Both the position numbers and the translations under genes were made by a program. A DNA stretch of 20,703 nt from Alistipes sp. (GTDB lineage: Bacteria; Bacteroidota; Bacteroidia; Bacteroidales; Rikenellaceae), in assembly GCA_017934845.1 (NCBI GenBank), contig JAGBIR010000136.1:1-20703 (forward strand). The letters are read 5' to 3'. The notes beneath the pieces were generated by a model, which searched no databases, had not been told where the DNA came from, and saw nothing but the letters and a program-made list of their open reading frames with translations. The first letter of the stretch is position 1. Each line of letters opens with the position of its first letter. Below, one piece after another: positions 6,902 to 14,161 of this stretch.

Positions 6902-8035
6902 ATGGCTCAAAAGAAAAGCAGTACAAAAAGCGGCATCATCTGCCTTGCCGTTATCGTAGTCATCTTCGGCTACTTGGGTTATGTTATGGGGCTTGCACCT
7001 ATGTTGCAGACCATTATGGCTACAGCCCACGATCTATTGTTGAATACCGTATTCTTCTTGATGGCGGTATGCGTTGTAACCGGTGCGCTGGGTAGAATCT
7101 TCGTCGAGTTTGGCGTTGTAAACCTTCTCGAGAAGTTGCTCCGTCCCTTGATGGGCCCCATCTTCAATTTGCCGGGCGTAGCGTCATTGGGTGCCGTTAT
7201 GACATTTCTCTCTGACAATCCTGCCATCATCTCGTTGGCACAGGATAAGCGATTCAGCAGCTACTTTAAGAAGTATCAGTTCATTTCGCTTACAAACTTC
7301 GGTACTGCATTCGGTATGGGCTTGCTCGTTATCGTATTTATGATGGGTCAGGGCTTTTTCGCCGCTCCGCTGATTGGTTTCTTTGGTGCTATGTGCGGTT
7401 GCGTCGTATCGACTCGCCTTATGCAGCGTTTCATCCTTAAAGCATATCCCGCGTATGCCGAAGAGAACGCTTGCGATGTATCGCTCGAGGAGGAGAAGGA
7501 GGAGCAGGTCGAGGAGAAGTCACTCTTCATCCGCATCCTTAACTCATTGCTCGACGGTGGTAAGACAGGTGTTGACGTTGGTTTGTCAATCATTCCGGGT
7601 GTGCTTATCATCTCGACATTCGTTATGATGCTTACCTTCGGTGCCGGTGAGGGCGGCGTTTACACAGGTAAGGCATACGAGGGCGTTGAGCTTTTGCCTT
7701 GGTTGGCAGGTAAGATCAACTTCATATTCGACTGGTTGTTCGGCTTTGCTGATCCCCACTTGGTGGCATTCCCCATCACAGCGTTGGGTGCTGTAGGTGC
7801 AGCTTTGAGCCTTGTTCCTACATTCGTTGCTGAGGGTTGGGCCGACGGTAACGCCATCGCAGTATTTACCGCAATCGGTATGTGCTGGAGCGGTTATTTG
7901 AGTACTCACACTGCAATGCTCGACTCACTCGGTTACCGCGAGCTTACCTCGAAGGCTATCTTGGCTCACACCATTGGTGGTCTTGTGGCTGCAATTATTG
8001 CTCACTGGGGATTCGTACTCTTTTCATTGATCTAA
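6902..8035 (+). CDS. Nucleoside-recognition (Gate) domain inner-membrane transport protein
   Basis: The 377-residue protein has around nine or ten membrane helices and two Gate-type repeats. The first half has LLLNTVFFLMAVCVVTGAL, then LRPLMGPIFNLPGVASLGA and FLSDNPAIISLAQDK (about residues 85-115). The second half has GKTGVDVGLSIIPGVLIIST and later AIGMCWSGYLSTHTAMLDSL. Such proteins resemble the CD0519/CD1768 membrane family and the spore maturation/FeoB-gate fold; their substrates are mostly unknown. A charged acidic cytoplasmic loop (about 195-207, EEEKEEQVEEKS) separates the halves. It starts one base after the porin stop (TAA-A-ATG), so translation is probably coupled and the two likely form an outer/inner membrane route for a common substrate. 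A hairpin terminator follows 26 bases after the stop. Confidence 0.82.
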   Translation: MAQKKSSTKSGIICLAVIVVIFGYLGYVMGLAPMLQTIMATAHDLLLNTVFFLMAVCVVTGALGRIFVEFGVVNLLEKLLRPLMGPIFNLPGVASLGAVMTFLSDNPAIISLAQDKRFSSYFKKYQFISLTNFGTAFGMGLLVIVFMMGQGFFAAPLIGFFGAMCGCVVSTRLMQRFILKAYPAYAEENACDVSLEEEKEEQVEEKSLFIRILNSLLDGGKTGVDVGLSIIPGVLIISTFVMMLTFGAGEGGVYTGKAYEGVELLPWLAGKINFIFDWLFGFADPHLVAFPITALGAVGAALSLVPTFVAEGWADGNAIAVFTAIGMCWSGYLSTHTAMLDSLGYRELTSKAILAHTIGGLVAAIIAHWGFVLFSLI

Positions 8036-8061
8036 TCGTCCCGCGCAGGGTTTTACAATAG

Positions 8062-8092
8062 GAGGGTGGCTGTTGCAAAACAAGCCACCCTC
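8062..8092 (+). terminator. Putative terminator of the porin/Gate operon
   Basis: Hairpin arms GAGGGTGGC (8062-8070) and GCCACCCTC (8084-8092) are perfect complements; a T-rich stretch (TCGTTGTTTGT region) follows but it is interrupted, so the terminator is moderate. Confidence 0.6.
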
Positions 8093-8158
8093 GTTGTTTG
8101 TGGCAGGGAGGCAAAAGCGGTTACTGTGTGCTGCGGGGAGTATATATACACAACTATC

Positions 8159-8267
8159 ATACCCCTCCGCTTTGCTCGTCCCCCTACCTTAGGGGGACAA
8201 TTATTTTATTCCCCTAAAACTTCGCCCCTAATATAGGGGAGATGTCACGTTAGTGACAGAGGGGTAT
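8159..8267. repeat. 109-bp MITE-like intergenic element with 9-bp terminal inverted repeats; holds repeat copy 2
   Basis: The ends are ATACCCCTC (8159-8167) and GAGGGGTAT (8259-8267), perfect inverted repeats. Inside are three hairpins: GTCCCCCTA-cct-TAGGGGGAC (8178-8198), CCCCTA...TAGGGG (about 8225-8239) and TGTCAC-gtta-GTGACA (8243-8258). The right half (8213-8268) is the same repeat as 2049-2105; the left half has no counterpart there. It encodes nothing. This could be a small non-autonomous mobile element or a structured RNA/DNA repeat; no target-site duplication is obvious. It and the next items occupy the 430-base gap between convergent genes. Confidence 0.65.
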
Positions 8268-8325
8268 ATAACATTACCAGCAGCAAACTATTATTGCCGT
8301 AATTTCCGTCCTTATGCTTCAGGAA

Positions 8326-8342
8326 ACGGTCGTTACGACCGT
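8326..8342. repeat. Palindrome ACGGTCGT-T-ACGACCGT, copy 2
   Basis: A perfect inverted repeat with 8-base arms around one T, the same as the core of 2015-2033. The flanks CTTCAGGA and CATTC are also shared. Just downstream is a weaker inverted repeat CATTCC...GGAATG (8343-8369) with outer GTCAT...ATGAC. Confidence 0.75.
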
Positions 8343-8394
8343 CATTCCACCGAACGTAAGTGAGGAATGTGGCATGACACTATCATCCACCCAC

Positions 8395-8432
8395 AAAAAA
8401 AGTTGTCCGACCACACGGGGCGAACAACTTTT
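8395..8432 (-). terminator. Intrinsic terminator of the Gld-type ABC operon
   Basis: On the minus strand AAAAGTTGTTCG (8432-8421) pairs with CGGACAACTTTT with one mismatch around an 11-base loop, and the 3' arm runs into seven T. It lies about 33 bases after the stop of the second permease fusion. Confidence 0.85.
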
Positions 8433-8465
8433 CTATTTAAGTAGCCCACTATCGGGCCAAAAACA

Positions 8466-10784
8466 CTATCCTCGGCGGCGGCGCATTATAACAAACACGC
8501 CAATCAAACCGATAACAAGCGGAATCGCAATGCAATAGATATTCTTTATGCGCGGAATCATCATCGGAGTGAGCGACGTATCGGTATCGCGATGCGGCGT
8601 ACGAGCCGACGATACGGGGAACTCGCCATAGCACAACCAACGGAAGGCGTTGGGGATAATCGAGAAGTTATTTGCTGAGATTCCTGCGCGCGAAGCCAAC
8701 ACCTCGGCATTGCTCCAGCAATCGGCATCACCAAAGACGAAGATGCGCTGCTGCTTGTCGTTGTGCATACGACGCAGAGCAAGGCCTGTGATAAAGCTAC
8801 CCACCTTCTCGCCGCTACGCTCGTCGCAGGTAGGTGTCTCGTCGATAAAATCGGTGGTCTTATGCTCGATCCAAGTGCTGAGCGTATCGGTACAAAGAAT
8901 AACCCACGGCTGGAACTTGGTGGTATCAACAACCTCCAAACCAACAGCTCCGGGCATTGTGATTGCCTGATAGTTGGTATTGGCACGCATGGTACGATAA
9001 CGACCCTTGAGTGAATCGGCTGCGATTTGTGTAGCGCGGCTCAACACCAGATTGTAGGGGTTGATAGCCGAGGGCTGGGCAATCTGGCCCTCCAACATAC
9101 GCACGCCAAGACGCTCCAACAGCGGATTCATAGCCTTCTGGCGACCCACATCGGCCAACACAACAAGGTTACCGCCACGCTCAATAAAGCGATCCACTGC
9201 CGACAACTCCTCGTCGGTCATAGGCTGACGCATCTCGGGGATAATCAAGATATTAATCTCCTCGGGAACATCCTTCTGCTCGGCAAGGTTTACCTCCAGA
9301 ACATCGAAGCCCTGATTGATCATCGAGTTACGGAATCGGCCACGAGTAGCGAAGAACGAGTAGTCGCGATCGCCACCGCGCTTGATTGAACGCTCGCCAT
9401 GACCTATAAGCGAACCCACCTTAACCGGCTCGACCAGCATCTTCTTCATAGCTGCCGAAATCTCCGCCTCGTTGGGGTGGACAAACATATCGTCAAACAG
9501 ACGCAGACGAGCCTTCTCGCCCGAGCCACGCTCTACGACACGCACAAAGCGATAGTTCTCCTCGCTTAGATCGATCTCCTCCTTCAGCGACTCGGCCGAA
9601 ACCAGACGCTTTGGGTTGAGTTTCTTCTTCTTGGCAACCTCGGCGGCAATCTCCTCGATTGTCTTACCCGGGTACTTTGCATAGAAGGCCGAATCGGTAG
9701 GGGTAGTATAATAATAGACGTACTCCATCTTGATTTCGGGCTTGAAGCGAGTGTACTTCTTGAAGCGATCCTTATCACCCATCTGTGCCTGCGGCGAAGC
9801 GTAGTCGAACTCCGAGTCGAAGATATCGACATAGGTTGTAATGGTCATCGGGCCATCCAACTGCGCCATAACCTCCTGACTCTCCTTCGAGAGGGTGTTC
9901 TGATCGCTGTAGGTTGCATCGTAGAAGCTCATCAACGCGGGGCGTGAGCTGACATAACCCACCACGACAACGCAAGCCAAAACGGCTACATATCGCAACG
10001 ACTTATTCACAAACGAACGGCGAGTCTTCTCGTTGCTCAACACGATAATCGAGAAGGCAAGGAACATTGCGATAACGGTGATGAAGTAGATAACATCGTC
10101 GCTACAAATCAAACCGCTTACCATCTCGCTCGCACGACCCTTCAACGAGAGCCAATAGGTAATCTCGCGCAGGAAGGGTGATGACTGACCTATCTTACCA
10201 ATGAAATTGAGGAATGTGAGTGTCGAAAGTGTTGCCACCGCAGCCACAATCTGGTAAGATGTGAGCGTTGACATAAACAAACCAACAGCACAATAGGTCA
10301 AGATAAGCAGGAACATCGAGAGCAGGCCACTCAAAATAAGCGGTATGTCGATCATAGGGGTAGTCACAGCCACTGCAACCATAGGCAGAGCCAAGATTAC
10401 CACAAAAATCAACGCAAATACCACCATAGAGAGGAACTTACCAAAGATAATATGGCCACTGCTCAAGGGCGACGAATAGAGCAACTTAATCGAGCCCGAG
10501 GCGTACTCGCGGCTCATAAGGTTCATCGTCAAGAGCGGGATATAGAGGTAGATAGTATCCTGAATGGCCTCGTAGAGTCCATACGATCCGAGTGTTACAC
10601 CCGCCGTAATACTGAACGTAATATCGCGGCCCATCACCTTGATCTTGGCGATTTCGTTAATAATATAACCGAAATCGATACCCACCTGACAGGCAAAAGC
10701 CAGCAAGAGCAACCACGCCACAGGCGAGTAGAAAAGCGTCGCAAGCTCGGTACGAGCGATGCGTGTTATTAATCGTAAATTCAT
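8466..10784 (-). CDS. GldF-GldG fusion, ABC-2 permease with extracytoplasmic GldG domain (distal copy)
   Basis: A 772-residue membrane protein joining two parts that are separate GldF and GldG proteins in gliding Flavobacteria. The first 290 or so residues form an ABC-2 type permease with about six helices; the conserved cytoplasmic element is LLTMNLMSREYASGSIKLLY (about 82-101). A long extracytoplasmic region follows (about 290-740), with an ABC_transp_aux/GldG-type core seen in SLIGHGERSIKRGGDRDYS, VNLAEQKDVPEEINILIIPE and ERGGNLVVLADVGRQ. A last helix (about 748-768) and the basic end MRRRRG put the C-terminus in the cytoplasm. It is the third gene of the operon, 13 bases after a paralogue of the same length. 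Since the genome need not glide, the role is an unknown envelope export or remodelling function. TAG stop. Confidence 0.88.
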   Translation of the reverse strand: MNLRLITRIARTELATLFYSPVAWLLLLAFACQVGIDFGYIINEIAKIKVMGRDITFSITAGVTLGSYGLYEAIQDTIYLYIPLLTMNLMSREYASGSIKLLYSSPLSSGHIIFGKFLSMVVFALIFVVILALPMVAVAVTTPMIDIPLILSGLLSMFLLILTYCAVGLFMSTLTSYQIVAAVATLSTLTFLNFIGKIGQSSPFLREITYWLSLKGRASEMVSGLICSDDVIYFITVIAMFLAFSIIVLSNEKTRRSFVNKSLRYVAVLACVVVVGYVSSRPALMSFYDATYSDQNTLSKESQEVMAQLDGPMTITTYVDIFDSEFDYASPQAQMGDKDRFKKYTRFKPEIKMEYVYYYTTPTDSAFYAKYPGKTIEEIAAEVAKKKKLNPKRLVSAESLKEEIDLSEENYRFVRVVERGSGEKARLRLFDDMFVHPNEAEISAAMKKMLVEPVKVGSLIGHGERSIKRGGDRDYSFFATRGRFRNSMINQGFDVLEVNLAEQKDVPEEINILIIPEMRQPMTDEELSAVDRFIERGGNLVVLADVGRQKAMNPLLERLGVRMLEGQIAQPSAINPYNLVLSRATQIAADSLKGRYRTMRANTNYQAITMPGAVGLEVVDTTKFQPWVILCTDTLSTWIEHKTTDFIDETPTCDERSGEKVGSFITGLALRRMHNDKQQRIFVFGDADCWSNAEVLASRAGISANNFSIIPNAFRWLCYGEFPVSSARTPHRDTDTSLTPMMIPRIKNIYCIAIPLVIGLIGVFVIMRRRRG

Positions 10785-10797
10785 ATCTTTCTACACA

Positions 10798-13116
10798 TTA
10801 TTTTTTGTGACGCTTAATCCAGAGGCCTGCGCCAAGGATCAACAGCAATCCGGGTATTACAAACAAGAAAACATACTTCGCAGGGAGGAACTCCTTTGTG
10901 CCTACGCTAAAGCGTGAATCACGCGGCTCACGCTTGGTTACATCGACAGGGAACTTGCCACCTGTAAGCCAATGGAAGCCCTCGGATACCAATTCGGCAT
11001 TACCCGAGCGGTAGCCATCACGCATCATATAGAGTTCGGCATTGCTCAAGCAGTCGGCATCGCCACATACGATAATTCGCTGCAACTCTTCGCCCACTTT
11101 ACGCTCGGCAGCATAGGCCGTAACGTAGAGCTGCTCCTTCTCGCCGGCTGCAGGGTTGTAAACAACCTCTTCCTCCTTCATATTCTTCGCCTCAAGCTCA
11201 ATCCAAGCTCCCTTGGGGCTGGTTGTCAAGAGCGGAATAAGAGTAAAGCCATTGGTCTGCTCCAATGCCGACAGCGCTACTGCCTCGGGCATCGAAACAC
11301 GCAAGCCATACTTATGGAAATTGGGATAGAGCTTACCCATAGCCTCGGCCTCCTTCGCCACACGCGAGAGTACCAAGTCGGGATAGAAGTCACCCACAGG
11401 CTGGGCAAGAATACCATCCTCCATCTTCAAGCCAAAGCGCGCCAACAGCGGATTTGTAACCTGCTGACGGTCGGCATCGGTAAGGATGAAGAGATTACCT
11501 CCACGAGCGATATACTCATCCAGAACTCTCTCCTCGGCCTCGGTCATAGTCTGACGCATCTCGGCAATAACCAAAATATTGATATGCTCGGGAACGCGCT
11601 CACACTGCGAGAGATTCAACTCCACAACATCGAAGCCCTGATTGATAAGTGCCATACGCGAGTACTGCGCAACGGCAAAGTTACTGAAGTCGCGGTCACC
11701 CGGACGTGCCACCTCGCGCTCACCGTGGCCCTTGATGAAGGCTACAACGGGAGGAGTCTCGACCATCTTACGGATTGCAGCCGTAATCTCGGCCTCCGAC
11801 GGAACGCGCATATTATCATCGAAATCGCGGATATAGGTGCTGCGGCCATCGGCAGTCTCCAAAATACGGACAAAGGCGTTCTGCTCGCTACTCAAATCCA
11901 CAATCTCCTTCATCTGCTCGGGAGTCTTGAACAGATTAACATTCAGATTATAGACCATAGCGGCATAGTCGCGAATCTCCTCGAGCGATTTACCCTGCAA
12001 CTTGGGATTAGTACAGAAACCTCCTGCAGCCCAGTCGTAATAGTAAACGTAACGGATATCCAAATCGAGCTTTGCGCGGCAATAAGAGTCGAACGTACGC
12101 TCGTTCTGCTTCATCCTAATCGGCAAATACTGGAACGATTTAGGATCGAGCAAGTTTACATAGTGGGTAATTGTTGCCGGGCCCTCCAGCTTTGCCAAAA
12201 TCTCCTTCGAGCTGTCGCTAATTGAGTTCAGCTTTGCATACGTTGCATCCCACACGCGAATCATTGCAGGGCGCGACGAGAAGTATCCCAACAACATCAC
12301 CGCTACAACTACGCCAACGTAGCTCGCAATCTTACGCACGCGCGATATCGTACGGCGAGAGAACGAGATGCGGAAGATGGTAAAGAGCAGGAACATAGCT
12401 ATTACGGCCACAAAGTAAACCATATCCTCGCTACGCATTGCACCAATCAGCATCGACTGCGAACGGCCATTAAGCGAGAGCCAATAGGTGATGTCGCGCA
12501 CGAAATCGTACTCCTGACCAAACGAATCCACAAAACGCAGAGCAGCCAACATTGCCAACGTACCCAACGCTGCCACAACCTGATAGTTAGTCAACGACGA
12601 CATAAACAGACCGATAGCCGAGTAGGCACAAATCAACAGATAGACGCCAAAGAGTCCTACCAATACGGGAGCCCAGTCGAAATTGGGGATAGCAATACCG
12701 CTATACACTGTAGCCAAGATAGGCACGAGCATCATGCACAAGCCAAAGGCCATAGTTGCCGCGAACTTACCCAACACAATCTGCGAGCTTGTTACGGGCG
12801 ACGAGTAGAGCAACTTAATTGAACCCGAAGCCGTTTCGCGGCTCATAAGGCCCATAGTGAGCAGCGGCGTATAGATATAGAGTTTACTTACAATCTTCTG
12901 CAAGTAGCCACCCATGGGATGCAGCCAGTGGCTATACGCCAAGCTGCTGGGATCGACTCCATATCCGTTAAGCTCGTAATGCGTAATCGACCACTCGAGG
13001 CTCGACACAAAATCCGAAGCACAGATATAGGAGAATACAATCCAGATAAACCACGCGATAGGCGAGTAGAACATTACTGCCAACTCGGTACGCGCTATAC
13101 GTAAAAGTACCTTCAT
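10798..13116 (-). CDS. GldF-GldG fusion, ABC-2 permease with extracytoplasmic GldG domain (proximal copy)
   Basis: This paralogue of the next gene is also exactly 772 residues with the same order of parts: a permease half with LLTMGLMSRETASGSIKLLY (about 87-106), a long extracytoplasmic GldG-like half with AFIKGHGEREVARPGDRDFS, VNLSQCERVPEHINILVIAE and ARGGNLFILTDADRQQ, and a final helix ending IKRHKK. The two copies agree in these blocks but differ widely elsewhere; this one has a longer first extracytoplasmic loop (about 43-75, including HWLHPMGGYLQ). The likely arrangement is a heterodimeric permease driven by the single ATPase encoded three bases upstream. ATG at 13116 lies just after the ATPase TAG stop (13120-13122), so translation is coupled. 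Confidence 0.88.
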   Translation of the reverse strand: MKVLLRIARTELAVMFYSPIAWFIWIVFSYICASDFVSSLEWSITHYELNGYGVDPSSLAYSHWLHPMGGYLQKIVSKLYIYTPLLTMGLMSRETASGSIKLLYSSPVTSSQIVLGKFAATMAFGLCMMLVPILATVYSGIAIPNFDWAPVLVGLFGVYLLICAYSAIGLFMSSLTNYQVVAALGTLAMLAALRFVDSFGQEYDFVRDITYWLSLNGRSQSMLIGAMRSEDMVYFVAVIAMFLLFTIFRISFSRRTISRVRKIASYVGVVVAVMLLGYFSSRPAMIRVWDATYAKLNSISDSSKEILAKLEGPATITHYVNLLDPKSFQYLPIRMKQNERTFDSYCRAKLDLDIRYVYYYDWAAGGFCTNPKLQGKSLEEIRDYAAMVYNLNVNLFKTPEQMKEIVDLSSEQNAFVRILETADGRSTYIRDFDDNMRVPSEAEITAAIRKMVETPPVVAFIKGHGEREVARPGDRDFSNFAVAQYSRMALINQGFDVVELNLSQCERVPEHINILVIAEMRQTMTEAEERVLDEYIARGGNLFILTDADRQQVTNPLLARFGLKMEDGILAQPVGDFYPDLVLSRVAKEAEAMGKLYPNFHKYGLRVSMPEAVALSALEQTNGFTLIPLLTTSPKGAWIELEAKNMKEEEVVYNPAAGEKEQLYVTAYAAERKVGEELQRIIVCGDADCLSNAELYMMRDGYRSGNAELVSEGFHWLTGGKFPVDVTKREPRDSRFSVGTKEFLPAKYVFLFVIPGLLLILGAGLWIKRHKK

Positions 13117-13119
13117 AGC

Positions 13120-14061
13120 CTACTTCGCGTTGTTATTCTTAAGTTTTCCAGAGAGCTGCGCGAAGATAACATCCAACGAGCAACGCTCCATAGTAATCTC
13201 GCGCAAACGCCAATCGTTCTGCACGCTGGCAGCAACAATACGCTCGGCAATGGTCTCGTCCTCGCCAAAGCGGATACGATACATTCCGGGGCCGGTTTGC
13301 TCGATATTCAATACATTTTCAATCTTTGCCAACTCCTCCTCGGTGGGTGCATTGGCGAAGGTTACATTCAGGCTGTTAGGCACAACGAAGTTGTTGAACT
13401 CCTCCATAGTACCCGAAAAGACCATATTACCGTGCTCGATCATACGAATCTCCTTGCACGTTGCCTGCACCTCCGACAGGATATGAGTCGAGAGCAACAC
13501 CGCGTGATCGGTAGCAATCTCCTTGATGAGCGAACGAATCTCGAGAATCTGGTTGGGATCCAAGCCGTTGGTAGGCTCATCCATCACCACGAACTGCGGA
13601 TTGTGAACAATGGCCTGCGCGATACCCACTCGCTGCTGATAACCACCCGAAAGGTTCTTAATCAGACGATTGCTAAAGTGGCCGATGGCACAACGCTCCT
13701 TGGCGCGCTCCACAGCCGCACGAATCTCTGACGAAGGCATACGGCGCAACACGGCGCAGTGTACCAAATACTCATCCACCGTAAGGTCGGGATGCAAAGG
13801 TGGCTTTTGGGGAAGGAAGCCGATATTCTTTTTAGCCTCGACAGGATCTTTACGCAGATCGATACCGTTGATGAAGACCTCACCCTCGGTTTGGTTCAAC
13901 ACACCGCAGATGATGTTCATCGTAGTTGACTTACCTGCTCCATTCGAGCCTAAAAGTCCAAGGATTCCTTTTTTCTCAATCGAGAAGTTGATGTCGCGAA
14001 TAGCCCAATCCACGCTATAGCGGTGTGAAAGGTGCTTGACTTCGACAATAGGTGTACTCAT
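13120..14061 (-). CDS. ABC transporter ATP-binding protein, GldA-like
   Basis: This 313-residue ATPase powers the two permease fusions downstream. All ABC motifs are intact: Walker A GSNGAGKST (38-46), Q-loop Q85 in FLPQKPPL, signature LSGGYQQR (137-144), Walker B FVVMDEP with E162, D-loop GLD (166-168) and H-loop H193 in LLSTHILSE. After about residue 215 comes a C-terminal domain of about 95 residues, as in GldA and other ABC-2 exporter ATPases. I start at ATG 14061 (MSTPIVEVKHL); an upstream frame opening at 14121 would translate through the hairpin at 14101-14141 and lacks similarity to the family. Three bases separate the stop from the first permease gene. Confidence 0.93.
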   Translation of the reverse strand: MSTPIVEVKHLSHRYSVDWAIRDINFSIEKKGILGLLGSNGAGKSTTMNIICGVLNQTEGEVFINGIDLRKDPVEAKKNIGFLPQKPPLHPDLTVDEYLVHCAVLRRMPSSEIRAAVERAKERCAIGHFSNRLIKNLSGGYQQRVGIAQAIVHNPQFVVMDEPTNGLDPNQILEIRSLIKEIATDHAVLLSTHILSEVQATCKEIRMIEHGNMVFSGTMEEFNNFVVPNSLNVTFANAPTEEELAKIENVLNIEQTGPGMYRIRFGEDETIAERIVAASVQNDWRLREITMERCSLDVIFAQLSGKLKNNNAK

Positions 14062-14100
14062 AACTATTGTTGATATAAATATTAGGTGTTTTTTTAATAA

Positions 14101-14141
14101 GCAAGGAAACCGCCACTCCAAAAGTGGCGGGTTTCCATTGC
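14101..14141 (-). terminator. Strong hairpin between the SusCD locus and the ABC operon, putative terminator
   Basis: On the minus strand GGAAACCCGCCACT pairs with AGTGGCGGTTTCC (one bulged base) around TTTGG, and the outer GCAA/TTGC bases can extend the stem. It starts about 20 bases after the PKD-like gene stop. The T tract is poor (TTATT then A-rich), so termination is inferred from strength and place. Confidence 0.55.
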
Positions 14142-14161
14142 TGATAGTTTAGGGTTTACTA

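Noticed and set aside
8159..8378. CRISPR array or riboswitch in the 430-base gap
   Set aside because: There are no regularly spaced direct repeats, and no conserved riboswitch core; the region is made of inverted repeats and two terminators.
8314..8538. 74-residue plus-strand frame through the second palindrome
   Set aside because: It runs through the palindrome, the terminator and into the end of the GldFG gene, with no recognisable protein features.
10972..12225. A 417-residue plus-strand open frame opposite the first permease fusion
   Set aside because: It mirrors the codon usage of the real gene on the other strand; the translation has no membrane, signal or domain pattern, while the minus-strand protein is clearly a family member.
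14062..14121. Longer start for the ABC ATPase at 14121
   Set aside because: The extra 20 residues would be read from the hairpin after the SusCD locus and do not resemble the start of ABC ATPases; ATG 14061 gives the normal N-terminus.
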